A DNA stretch of 64,000 bases from Listeria booriae (lineage in GTDB: Bacteria > Bacillota > Bacilli > Lactobacillales > Listeriaceae). Below the pieces are notes generated by a model, which ran no database searches, was not told where the DNA came from, and saw nothing but the letters and a program-made list of their open reading frames with translations. Numbering within the stretch: position 1 is the first letter of the stretch; the number at the start of each line of letters is the position of its first letter. Below, piece after piece: positions 56,162 to 64,000 of this stretch. Location: assembly GCF_000766865.1 (NCBI RefSeq), contig NZ_JNFA01000031.1:62001-126000 (forward strand), in the 5' to 3' direction. A program made the position numbers and the translations under genes.

Positions 56162-58318
56162 ATGAAAAGAGCTGGATTAGAGGCCATATTGGCAGATATG
56201 ACGATTTCTGAGAAAGTAGGTCAACTTTTACAATTGGCGCCAATGTTTTATAAAGGGACGTTGACGGAAGGGGAAATTACGGGGCCGATGGCGGAAATGG
56301 GAATTACGCAGGAGGTTTCGGAACGGGCGGGTTCGGTTTTAGGATCTGCGACTGCTGCTGAAATGATGGCGATTCAAGAGGAGTATTTGAAAACAAGTCG
56401 GCTTGGGATTCCGCTTATTTTTATGGCGGATGTGGTGCATGGATATAAGACGATTTTTCCGATTCCGCTGGCGATTGGAGCGACTTGGGATGTGGCGCTG
56501 GCTGAAAGGATGGCAGATATTTCGGCGAGAGAAGCTACTGCTGCGGGGCTTCAGGTGACGTTTTCGCCGATGGTTGATTTGGTGCGCGACCCGAGATGGG
56601 GACGGGTGATGGAATCGACGGGGGAGGATTCGTATTTGAATAGTGAGATGGCGGCGAGCTTTGTGCGTGGGTATCAAGGGGATGCTACGAAATTAGCGGA
56701 AAACCATGAGAAAATTGCGGCTTGTGTGAAGCACTTTGCGGCGTATGGTGCGGCGGAGGCTGGACGGGAGTACAATACGGTGGATATGTCGATGCGCGAG
56801 TTGTATCAGCATTACTTACCGGCGTATGAGGCGGCGATTCAGGCTGGTTCGAAGTTGGTGATGACGGCGTTTAATGTGGTGGACGGTGTGCCAGCGACGG
56901 GAAATGAGTGGTTGATGCGCGATGTCTTGCGGAAGGAGATGCGTTTTGACGGCGTGTTGATTTCGGATTGGGGTGCGGTGAAGGAGATTGTGAACCACGG
57001 GACAGCGGGAAATGCTGCGGAGGCGGCGGAACAGTCGTTGCGGGCTAGTGTGGATATTGAAATGATGACGACGTGTTATTTGGAAAACTTGGAGGCGCTC
57101 ATTGCGGACGGGACGGTTGCTGTGGGGTTGCTGGATGAAGCTGTGATGCGAATTTTGGAATTGAAAAATGATATGGGCTTGTTTGAAGATCCGTATCGTG
57201 GTTTGAAAACGAATCCTGAACGGCAAAAAGTGATTTTATCGGCGGAACATCGTGCGGCGGCTCGTGAGATTGCGGCGGATTCGATGGTATTGTTGAAAAA
57301 TGAGCATGCGGTGTTGCCGCTTGCGACGGAGAAAAGGGTAGCGCTTGTTGGCCCATTAGCGAAGACGCAAGATGTGTTGGGTGCTTGGTCTTGGCTTGGT
57401 GATACGCGGGATGCAGTTTCTGTGGAGGACGGTATGTTTGCACAGTTTGATACGGTGGATGTAGCGGGAGCCGCGAGTACGGAACATATAACAGAAGCTG
57501 AAATTGCGGAAATGGTGCGTGTGGCGCAAAATGCTGATGTGATTGTTTTAGCGCTAGGCGAGGCGTCCAACCGTAGCGGGGAAGCGAACAGTATTGCGAC
57601 GATTCGTTTGCCGGAGGCGCAGTATAGCATGATTGATGCTCTTCATAAAATCGGTAAGCCAGTCGTGACGGTACTTTTTAATGGCCGTCCGCTTGATTTA
57701 CACGGCTTACTAGAGAAAAGTGATGCCTTGCTTGAGGCTTGGTTCCCAGGTACGGAGGCTGGAAACGCGGTGGCGGATATTTTGAGTGGTAAAGTCAACC
57801 CAAACGGCAAACTGCCAATGTCTTTCCCATATACGACGGGGCAAATTCCAGTGTACTATAATCATTTGAGTACGGGACGCCCAGCAGATGCAGCGGATGC
57901 GCAGGAACACTATGTATCGCATTATCTGGACATTCCAAATCAGCCATTATTCGATTTTGGTTTTGGCCTCAGTTACACGACGTTTGACTATCGTCATTTG
58001 ACGCTATCCAGCGATACAATTTCTATAAACCAGCCTTTAAATATCTCTGTAACGGTTAAAAATACAGGAAACATAGCAGGAAAAGAAACAGTGATGCTTT
58101 ATATTCAAGATTTGGTTGGTAAAGTGAGCCGACCACGCAAAGAATTAAAGCGTTTTGAAAAAATAATGTTGGCACCGAATGAGAGCCAGACGGTCACTTT
58201 TCAAATTACCGAAGAAGATTTGCGTTATTACAAGCCAAATCTTGATTTTTCAAGTGATCCAGGTGATTTTAAAATAACGATTGGTACGCATTTAGAAGCG
58301 AAATTTTGTCTTGTTTAA
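56162..58318 (+). CDS. GH3 family beta-glucosidase
   Basis: A 718-residue cytoplasmic glycoside hydrolase (no signal peptide). N-terminal TIM barrel with KVGQLLQLAP, ESTGEDSYLNSEM, CVKHFAAYGAAEAGREYN and the nucleophile Asp in VLISDWGAVKE (about residue 265); then the GH3-C sandwich domain and a C-terminal fibronectin-III-like domain. ATG 56162 is preferred to 56153 because AGGA lies 9 bp upstream of the former and directly against the latter. Probably cleaves beta-glucosides brought in by the adjacent ABC transporter; beta-xylosidase is possible. Confidence 0.9.
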   Translation: MKRAGLEAILADMTISEKVGQLLQLAPMFYKGTLTEGEITGPMAEMGITQEVSERAGSVLGSATAAEMMAIQEEYLKTSRLGIPLIFMADVVHGYKTIFPIPLAIGATWDVALAERMADISAREATAAGLQVTFSPMVDLVRDPRWGRVMESTGEDSYLNSEMAASFVRGYQGDATKLAENHEKIAACVKHFAAYGAAEAGREYNTVDMSMRELYQHYLPAYEAAIQAGSKLVMTAFNVVDGVPATGNEWLMRDVLRKEMRFDGVLISDWGAVKEIVNHGTAGNAAEAAEQSLRASVDIEMMTTCYLENLEALIADGTVAVGLLDEAVMRILELKNDMGLFEDPYRGLKTNPERQKVILSAEHRAAAREIAADSMVLLKNEHAVLPLATEKRVALVGPLAKTQDVLGAWSWLGDTRDAVSVEDGMFAQFDTVDVAGAASTEHITEAEIAEMVRVAQNADVIVLALGEASNRSGEANSIATIRLPEAQYSMIDALHKIGKPVVTVLFNGRPLDLHGLLEKSDALLEAWFPGTEAGNAVADILSGKVNPNGKLPMSFPYTTGQIPVYYNHLSTGRPADAADAQEHYVSHYLDIPNQPLFDFGFGLSYTTFDYRHLTLSSDTISINQPLNISVTVKNTGNIAGKETVMLYIQDLVGKVSRPRKELKRFEKIMLAPNESQTVTFQITEEDLRYYKPNLDFSSDPGDFKITIGTHLEAKFCLV

Positions 58319-58391
58319 AATCGAGTAAGAAATAGACATTTGGCTGTAAAATAGTGCATAATAAAGAAAAGCAGACAAGGAGCGGATCGCA

Positions 58392-59345
58392 GTGGTTGGG
58401 ATTAAAGATATAGCAAAAAAAGCGGGTGTCTCGATTTCCACTGTTTCTTATGCGTTAAACGGCAGCCCTAAAGTAACAGACGCAACTAGAAAACGAATTG
58501 TGGCAATCGCGGATGAACTGAACTACATTCCGAATATGGCAGCACGGACGCTAAAAACAAGGGAAACAAAAATTGTTGGTATTTATTTGGCTAATTATAG
58601 CGGTATATTTTACGGACAATTGTTACATGGATTAACAGATACATTGCTTAGTAAAGGATATGAATTAATCGTTTGTAGTGGCAAGAAGGCGCACCGATTT
58701 TTACCAGAACGAATGATTGATGGTGCGATTATTTTGGATATGGGCTTTGCAACGGATGAACTGTTGGGCTACGCAGAACGCGGACATAAAATTGTCGTGT
58801 TAGATCGCGAAATAGCGCACCCGAACATCAGACAAGTCCTACTGGATAACAAAGCTGGTGCAACGCTTGCTATCGATTATTTAAAAACCGGTTTTTCAGG
58901 ACGATTTTATTTAGTAACAGGTCCGGAAAATACGTATGATAGCGAAGAACGTTTGAAGGCGGCGCTTTCTGAGCTGGAAAGATTTCGCGACGAGGAAGTT
59001 ATTGTGATTCCAGGCGATTTTTCTAAAGCTACAGGGGAAAAAGCTGCGCAGCAAATCGAGCAAGAATGGGACGGCAAGCCGGTCGCTGTTTTTGCGCTCA
59101 ATGATGAAATGGCGATTGGTATGTATAATTATTTTGCCAAAACAAAACTACAAATTGGTCGCGATGTGAAACTGGTCGGGTTTGATAACACAGAAGTTGG
59201 TCAATATTTGCAACCACGTTTAGCGACAATTGAGTATTCGAAATATAAATGGGGCGCCGTGGCCGCAGAAAAGCTGTTGAAGTTGCTAGAAGGTGAACAA
59301 GTGGCGGATGAGATTATTTATACGTCATTAATACCGAGTAATTAA
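58392..59345 (+). CDS. LacI-family transcriptional regulator
   Basis: A 317-residue regulator: IKDIAKKAGVSISTVSYALNG is the HTH, ARTLKTRETKIVGIYL the hinge and start of the sugar-binding domain, and AVFALNDEMAIGMYNY a typical ligand-domain motif. GTG start with AAGGAGCG upstream. Located after the GH3 gene with a 73-bp spacer. It is the obvious candidate to bind the twin TAGAAACGTTTCGA operators at 55893 and 56125. Confidence 0.9.
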   Translation: MVGIKDIAKKAGVSISTVSYALNGSPKVTDATRKRIVAIADELNYIPNMAARTLKTRETKIVGIYLANYSGIFYGQLLHGLTDTLLSKGYELIVCSGKKAHRFLPERMIDGAIILDMGFATDELLGYAERGHKIVVLDREIAHPNIRQVLLDNKAGATLAIDYLKTGFSGRFYLVTGPENTYDSEERLKAALSELERFRDEEVIVIPGDFSKATGEKAAQQIEQEWDGKPVAVFALNDEMAIGMYNYFAKTKLQIGRDVKLVGFDNTEVGQYLQPRLATIEYSKYKWGAVAAEKLLKLLEGEQVADEIIYTSLIPSN

Positions 59346-59475
59346 TCTGAGAAAGAGGTATAACCCATATATCGCATTGTTGAGGCTGTTCAAAGGCACT
59401 GTATTGCAGCCTCAACATGTTTAAGCGTTTGCGAGTAGATGTTCTATTTTACATGATGCTAGGAGAACAAAAAGA

Positions 59476-59634
59476 ATGACAATTGTAAAGTCTATAATGC
59501 TGAATAATGAACTAGTAGCTAGGTTGCCGCAAAGTTTGGATATACTGGAGAATCAGGAGTTTTATGTTTTGAAGGAAGCTAGAATAATTCGTCTGATACC
59601 AAGAAGTGTTAATTTGTATAAAGATGCAGAATAA
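59476..59634 (+). CDS. orphan AbrB/antitoxin-like small protein
   Basis: A 52-residue protein starting MTIVKSIMLNNELVARLPQS and ending RSVNLYKDAE. ATG 59476 has AGGAGA 9 bp upstream. The pattern (polar strand, LPxxL, then a strand ending in xIxLIPR) resembles the swapped-hairpin AbrB/MazE/VapB fold of antitoxins. No toxin gene follows: after it there are only short broken frames (MPLHKRI at 59663) and a terminator-like element (59661-59713). Either a solitary regulator or what is left of a toxin-antitoxin pair. Confidence 0.5.
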   Translation: MTIVKSIMLNNELVARLPQSLDILENQEFYVLKEARIIRLIPRSVNLYKDAE

Positions 59635-59660
59635 GGGGCATATTATCAAGGAGATGCCTT

Positions 59661-59713
59661 TGCATAAGCGAATTTAACGGAGGCATTGAACTTTATCGAT
59701 GTCTTTTTTATTG
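59661..59713 (+). terminator. probable terminator after the small orphan gene
   Basis: ATGCCT (59663-59668) and AGGCAT (59682-59687) form a short hairpin; GTCTTTTTTATT follows about 15 bp later. The separation makes it only a moderate candidate. The remaining spacer to 59828 holds the ribosome-binding site CAAGGAGG of the next gene and nothing else that I recognise. Confidence 0.4.
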
Positions 59714-59828
59714 TGTACTTTTTTCTCCGTTTCATCCCGCTTAGATAGGGGTACATAACTATTATTAACGATCCGCATAAGCCAATTTGCTCGATAAATT
59801 CGAATCGAATGCAAGGAGGTTCTTTTTT

Positions 59829-61373
59829 ATGAAAAAGATGATGTTTGTGTTGCTTTTTTTACTGGCGATTACGATATTGCCTGGGAAACCACATGCAGCA
59901 AGTCAAATGCAGATCATGAATGAACTTACGAAGCAAACGGAGTCATTTGCCCTGACGAATGACGCGGCGGTTAACAGTAGTAATTTTGGGGAAATATTAA
60001 AAATCGCAAATAGCAATAAAGTAGCTGCAAATAAGATTATTACGGTGCCAAAAGGTAATTTTCCGATAAAAGATACGGTTCAGATTCCAGCAGGTGTTAC
60101 GCTCAAAGGCCAGAGCCAAGCGATGATGCCGCTTTTTTATATGGTGCCGAATCGACTGGTGGCAATGATGACGATGGCGTCGGGTGCTCGGGTTGAAAAT
60201 GTTATCTTGGATGGTAAAAATCCAGTGAAGACAGTATCGCAGAATCATAACGGTATATCTATCAAGGGTACAAGTCCCGCGAATCGAATTCAGAATGTGG
60301 TTATTCGCAATATCCAAATTCGAAATTTTGCGGGTAATGGTATTTATTTGAAATATACGAATAATATTAGTATAACAGGGGCGATGCCTACGCAAATGAC
60401 AATCGATCGCATTGGTTATGCGGGAATTGCAGGATATTCGGCGAACAATACGACGATTCGGAGCAATCGAATTCAAAATATCGGCGTTCCGGATGAGAAA
60501 TTAGCCTATAATATTGCATTAACTTCACTATATAATGAAAAATTAGGCCCAGCTACACAAAATACTATCAATCCAGCGAGCAATGGTGCCAAAATAGAGG
60601 ATAATCTTATTTTGAATAACGCCGTGTGGGAAGGCATCGATACGCATCATGGGTCGAATATGATGATTCAGAGAAATGTTGTTCTAAACGTAAAAAATGC
60701 AATATTAGCAATTTCTATTACATTATCCAATAATCAAGGAACAGTTAGCCCGCCTAAAAATATTACAATCCAGTTCAATCGAATTAATAATCAGGCCGAC
60801 TACACGAGGCTAAAGATTGCCAAGCTACCACAATATAAGACAGTTCGCGGTATCGTCATCGCTGGCGCCAAATTAACGCGCAACCGAGATGCTGTATATG
60901 CGACAGGTATAAAAGTAATCGGAAATCATATTGAAAATGTCCAAGCAACTAGCAGTAATAATGGCGCTATCACAATCCAAGAAACACAAGGGGCCCAAGT
61001 TACAAGCAATCAAATCCAGCTCGAATACACGAACCCAAACGAAAAAATCTACAGCAAAATTAGCAAAACAAACAACAATGCCATCGCTATTATTCGTAAT
61101 AATAAACAGTTCCAAGTCAAATATAATCTAATCGGAAAAGTCTACACAGGAAATCGCACCACAGTAGCAATTTCATTCCGCGGCCCGCAAAATAATGGCG
61201 AACCGAACAACGCAAAAACACAAAATGTCACTGCGAATAAAGTCGTTTTCTATCGCAACTATCAAAATATTACCTTGCAAAATATCAAATCAGGCGGTAA
61301 AATTGGCTGGCTACTAGTTAAAACAATCTCAGATAATAACGGTATTCATGTAAGAAAAACCAATAAATATTAA
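59829..61373 (+). CDS. secreted right-handed beta-helix (pectate-lyase-like) protein
   Basis: A 514-residue exported protein from ATG 59829 (CAAGGAGG 8 bp upstream; the frame opens at 59787). Signal peptide KKMMFVLLFLLAITILPGKPHAA. Residues about 60-500 consist of repeating short strands with Asn/Ile ladders (VENVILDGKN, IQNVVIRNIQIRNFAGNGIYLK, NNISITG, TTIRSNRIQNI), the signature of parallel beta-helix carbohydrate-active proteins. No LPxTG or WxL sorting signal. Substrate unknown: polysaccharide lyase/epimerase-like or binding only. Late part is C/A-rich. Confidence 0.75.
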   Translation: MKKMMFVLLFLLAITILPGKPHAASQMQIMNELTKQTESFALTNDAAVNSSNFGEILKIANSNKVAANKIITVPKGNFPIKDTVQIPAGVTLKGQSQAMMPLFYMVPNRLVAMMTMASGARVENVILDGKNPVKTVSQNHNGISIKGTSPANRIQNVVIRNIQIRNFAGNGIYLKYTNNISITGAMPTQMTIDRIGYAGIAGYSANNTTIRSNRIQNIGVPDEKLAYNIALTSLYNEKLGPATQNTINPASNGAKIEDNLILNNAVWEGIDTHHGSNMMIQRNVVLNVKNAILAISITLSNNQGTVSPPKNITIQFNRINNQADYTRLKIAKLPQYKTVRGIVIAGAKLTRNRDAVYATGIKVIGNHIENVQATSSNNGAITIQETQGAQVTSNQIQLEYTNPNEKIYSKISKTNNNAIAIIRNNKQFQVKYNLIGKVYTGNRTTVAISFRGPQNNGEPNNAKTQNVTANKVVFYRNYQNITLQNIKSGGKIGWLLVKTISDNNGIHVRKTNKY

Positions 61374-61420
61374 AAACAAGGATGCGCATTGATTTTCGAC
61401 CAATGCGCATCCTTGTTTTC
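61373..61420. terminator. strong bidirectional terminator
   Basis: AAAACAAGGATGCGCATTG (61373-61391) is exactly complementary to CAATGCGCATCCTTGTTTT (61401-61419), a 19-bp stem with a 9-base loop between convergent genes. Confidence 0.92.
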
Positions 61421-61424
61421 GTGA

Positions 61425-62438
61425 TTATTCTTCGTCTTTTTTAGATTTCCTGCCTAGCAAGAATACAAAGAGAAGTATCAATAGAGCCAGTAGTGAGCCT
61501 AGCAGAATGTAAAGCCACGTATAATCTTTCTCGATTTCTACTGCTTTATCATTGAAGCTATCTGCATCTTTCCCTGAAATGGTGAAATACTCTGTCCAAC
61601 GCCACACTTGCTCGCCGGATCTCGCGACCATTTCCATTCTGTACGTTCCAGCTTTAAACGCTTGGTTATTCCAACTAACTGGGAAATTAAAATTAGAATT
61701 TGGCGCCATCCGCAGGTTGTCTTCGAAATTTTCATGTAAAACGGATGTTCCATCTTTCTTAAAAACTTTTGCATCTACTTCTAAGTCTTTTAAAATAGTG
61801 GCTTCCGTGTTTTGTAAATTGGCGGTTACGACATTTCTGTAATTGATTTGCGTTGGAGTAATGTCGTTTAATTGAAGATCAGCTTTTACACCTGTATCAT
61901 TTTGTCTTAGCATCAGGCCGATAATGTAGGCATATTTATTTTCGATTTGGATTGTTTTTGCGTCATCTGTATTTGTTTTCTCGGTTTTTTCTTGGAAGTG
62001 AATGCCGCCTAGAATGGTGTCGTCGAACGTTTCATTAGGCATTTTGATGGTGATGGGGTATTCTTTGCTGCTATTTGGAGCGAGCACGACTTCGGAAGCA
62101 GAGTCTGTGAGATTGGAAATCGGATGTATCAATGTTTTGTCCAGCTTAGGGTCGGTTTGGCTATAGTCGATAATGCCATTATCATTCGTGACAGCAGTGT
62201 TTACAGACGCCAAAACGGTGATTTCATCGTCGGTCTGATTCGTCATCGTGACCGTAATTGTTTGCTCCATCCCAGGTGACATTTTTAAGTCAAAATAGGT
62301 TTTTGTTTTATCCATTTGGTTCTCTGGCAAGTTAGCACTTACTGAGAAATTCATTTCCGAAGCATCGGTTGTTACGGGGAAAATAAATGCGGAAGCAAGC
62401 AGGGGTATGATTAAAAGTAAAGCGATGAGTTTTTTCAT
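61425..62438 (-). CDS. DUF916/DUF3324 surface protein (WxL-associated type)
   Basis: A 337-residue membrane-anchored extracellular protein. Signal peptide at residues 1-26; DUF916 region (FSVSANLPENQMDKTKTYFDLKM to GGIHFQEK, residues about 32-150) and DUF3324 region (about 160-290); C-terminal membrane segment (LYILLGSLLALLILLFVFLLG) followed by RKSKKDEE. Such proteins normally accompany WxL-domain proteins and anchor them to the peptidoglycan. No WxL protein is in the window; the convergent beta-helix protein may be a functional neighbour (inference). Confidence 0.85.
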   Translation of the reverse strand: MKKLIALLLIIPLLASAFIFPVTTDASEMNFSVSANLPENQMDKTKTYFDLKMSPGMEQTITVTMTNQTDDEITVLASVNTAVTNDNGIIDYSQTDPKLDKTLIHPISNLTDSASEVVLAPNSSKEYPITIKMPNETFDDTILGGIHFQEKTEKTNTDDAKTIQIENKYAYIIGLMLRQNDTGVKADLQLNDITPTQINYRNVVTANLQNTEATILKDLEVDAKVFKKDGTSVLHENFEDNLRMAPNSNFNFPVSWNNQAFKAGTYRMEMVARSGEQVWRWTEYFTISGKDADSFNDKAVEIEKDYTWLYILLGSLLALLILLFVFLLGRKSKKDEE

Positions 62439-62560
62439 ATAGAAATTCCTCCTAAGTAATGGGGTTTGTTAAAAGGTTTACAATCTAATTGTAGCGCATC
62501 ACAACGCGGATTTAGACTTATTATCATAAACTCTTTGTATGTAGAAAAAAATGATTGCAT

Positions 62561-62610
62561 AAAAAAATCGTGTTCTAGAAAATCCAAATGCAGATTTTAG
62601 AACACGATTT
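62561..62610 (-). terminator. intrinsic terminator of the SIS-domain gene
   Basis: On the minus strand AAATCGTGTTCTA pairs with TAGAACACGATTT around a loop of about 21 bases, followed by TTTTTTT. Confidence 0.85.
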
Positions 62611-62617
62611 CTCTATT

Positions 62618-63688
62618 TTAGGCGTAATCGCCAGGTTTGGTTTTACTTTTTACAGAGACGCCGAAATCTGTGTAGATGCGTTCTGTCAGTTTGTTACCTT
62701 TTGCTTCGGCGATATGATGGGCGAGGATTTGGAATGGGATAGCGAGCAAGTATGGTGCTTTCCATTCGTCAATCACGTCTGGTAGTGCTAATGTTCGTGG
62801 GTTGGTGCTGTCGCCAAATTTTACTGTGTACGTGTACGCGGTATGTTTTTCTTCGTAGGCTCTTAGGAGTTCGAGTCGTTCTTTGACGATGCTTTCGGTT
62901 TCCAAGAAGAAAATGCGGTGCTCAGGGTTCACTTCTAAGTAAGGACCGTGCATGAACGCTTCTAGGTCAAGGCCTTGTGATGGGACGCGGATCGTTTCTT
63001 GAAATTTCGTTTCGATTTCTTTGCAAGTGCCGACTGCTGGGCCATAGCCAATTGCTGTAAAACGTGGTGCGGCGATGAATTCTCTTTCGAATTGTTCAAA
63101 AAAGGTTTCGGTCTGTGCAATGACTGTTGGAATCGCCTTTGTTGCAGCGCGGAACATTGCTAACTCAGCGGTTTCTTGTTCGGCGGAAATGTAGCCGGTT
63201 TGTTTGCCGTAATGAAGTGCTGTGAGCATCAATGTTAAAACGGTTGCTGTGAAGCCTTTTGTCACGTAACCGACGCGTTCCTGCCCGCAGCCAATATCGA
63301 CTGTGTCATCGGCTAATTGTGCGAGTTCGCTTTCCATTTTGCCAGTGAAGCTGAGTGTTGGAATGTCGTTAGTTTTGCGAATATGGTCGATAGCTTCGAT
63401 GGTGCTGGTGCTTTCACCGCTTTGTGATACGCCGATAACTAAATCAGTATGTGGTGATATTTTTTCGTAATAGCGGTAGTTGAACGGTTCTTCTACTGTG
63501 ATGCGCAAGTCCGCGACGTGTTCCATATAGTATTTGGCGCTTTTAATGGCGTTGAGGCTTGAGCCAGTTGCTAATACGAGCCATTCTTTACCGGTTAATT
63601 TTGCTGGTAAATTGGTTGGGTACTGCTCTAGAATCGCATTTGCCATGCTTTCTTGTTCTAAAATATAGGTCATCATCGTTGGTTTCAA
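62618..63688 (-). CDS. SIS-domain sugar-phosphate isomerase/deglycase-like protein
   Basis: A 356-residue protein with two SIS domains (first around LVLATGSSLNAIKSAKYYME and VIGVSQSGESTSTIEAID), similar to the isomerase half of GlmS and to AgaS/FrlB-like enzymes. It lacks the glutaminase domain, so it does not make glucosamine 6-phosphate from glutamine. TTG 63688 is chosen as start: AAGGAGG lies 8 bp upstream, while the TTG at 63706 sits inside the PTS gene end. Directly follows the PTS EIIC gene, so it probably acts on the phosphorylated imported sugar or fructosamine-like compound. Confidence 0.82.
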   Translation of the reverse strand: MKPTMMTYILEQESMANAILEQYPTNLPAKLTGKEWLVLATGSSLNAIKSAKYYMEHVADLRITVEEPFNYRYYEKISPHTDLVIGVSQSGESTSTIEAIDHIRKTNDIPTLSFTGKMESELAQLADDTVDIGCGQERVGYVTKGFTATVLTLMLTALHYGKQTGYISAEQETAELAMFRAATKAIPTVIAQTETFFEQFEREFIAAPRFTAIGYGPAVGTCKEIETKFQETIRVPSQGLDLEAFMHGPYLEVNPEHRIFFLETESIVKERLELLRAYEEKHTAYTYTVKFGDSTNPRTLALPDVIDEWKAPYLLAIPFQILAHHIAEAKGNKLTERIYTDFGVSVKSKTKPGDYA

Positions 63689-63689
63689 A

Positions 63690-64000
63690 TTAATTTCCTC
63701 CTTCAAGGTTTAGCGCTTCTGCTGGTTGTTCTTTTTGCGCCTTCTGCTCCATGGCGTAAACGCGGTTAGAAGCGATGACGAACGGTAGATAAATCAATGT
63801 TCCGACCACAATAATGACTAATTGTAAAATGGAACCGCGAATGTCGCCGCCTGTTGCTAAGTAGCCAGAAATAAGTGGTGGCGTTACCCAAGGCGTCAGG
63901 ATATACGTATGCGAAACCCATCCGATTGATGTTGCAAAATAAGCCAATGTTGTTGAGAATAGTGGTGCAATAACTAACGGAATACCGTAAATCGGGTTGA
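63690..64000 (-). CDS. PTS EIIC component (lactose/cellobiose type), C-terminal part
   Basis: Only the last 102 residues are inside the window; the frame is open to the edge. NPIYGIPLVIAP, then SHTYILTPWVTPPLISGYLATGGDIRG and QLVIIVVGTLIYLPFV match the C-terminal end of cellobiose/lactose-family EIIC permeases. It ends 1 bp before the SIS gene start codon, so the two are translationally coupled. EIIA/EIIB partners must lie beyond the window. Confidence 0.88.
   Translation of the reverse strand, partial: NPIYGIPLVIAPLFSTTLAYFATSIGWVSHTYILTPWVTPPLISGYLATGGDIRGSILQLVIIVVGTLIYLPFVIASNRVYAMEQKAQKEQPAEALNLEGGN

Overview
The window is chromosomal DNA of a low-GC Firmicute, and the gene order points to Listeriaceae, probably a Listeria sensu lato species. 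The run holB-yaaT-yabA-trmN6-yazA-rsmI, abrB, metG, tatD, yabE, rnmV, ksgA, veg, ispE, purR, an efflux trio, two spoVG copies, glmU, prs is the conserved Listeria/Bacillus block. The tatAC/efeUOB pair and the walRKHIJ-htrA operon are also typical. The PrfA virulence cluster that follows prs in L. monocytogenes is absent: prs is followed by its terminator and then walR. I see no rRNA, tRNA, CRISPR array, insertion sequence or prophage.

Layout. 2-8108: a surface-polysaccharide operon (UDP-glucose dehydrogenase, two GT2 glycosyltransferases, a PaaK/CapK-like AMP-binding protein, a CDP-glycerol glycerophosphotransferase, a TagD-like cytidylyltransferase, a flippase, a sugar-nucleotide epimerase), followed by a decayed gene. 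8512-15641: an allantoin/purine-catabolism cluster (pucR, a pucG-like aminotransferase, allantoinase, allantoin permease) interrupted by a PadR-HAAS regulatory pair and a 124-bp palindromic repeat. 15906-38642: the housekeeping block, with two less ordinary members, a small HCx5R phosphatase before holB and an HhH/NTF2-like fusion before abrB. 38901-46182: walRKHIJ and htrA. 46236-47498: an ACT-domain protein and a second PadR-HAAS pair. 47533-52531: tatC-tatA divergent from efeUOB around Fur boxes; EfeB carries a twin-arginine signal, so transporter and substrate sit side by side. 52544-52785: a relic of an Abi_2/AbiF-type defence locus with a small structured RNA. 52788-59345: a beta-glucoside-type uptake and hydrolysis module (binding protein, two permeases, GH3 enzyme, LacI regulator) with twin operators. 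59476-64000: an orphan AbrB-like small protein, a secreted beta-helix protein, a DUF916/DUF3324 surface protein, a SIS-domain sugar-phosphate protein and the end of a PTS EIIC.

Regulatory logic visible in the DNA: two identical 14-bp LacI-type operators in the divergent promoter region of the sugar module; Fur boxes between tatA and efeU; a WalR-box-like direct repeat upstream of yabE; cre-like sites upstream of the allantoin permease and the GH3 gene; and many strong intrinsic terminators.

Most unusual items: the truncated abi gene with its own promoter and terminator-like RNA (52551-52741); the 124-bp palindromic repeat with arms that differ in concert between copies (12541-12664 and 35768-35891); the apparent ATT start of the second PadR gene; the possible multibranched leader before pucG; and changes of GC skew inside genes. 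Functional names come from motif recognition by eye; no database search was possible.
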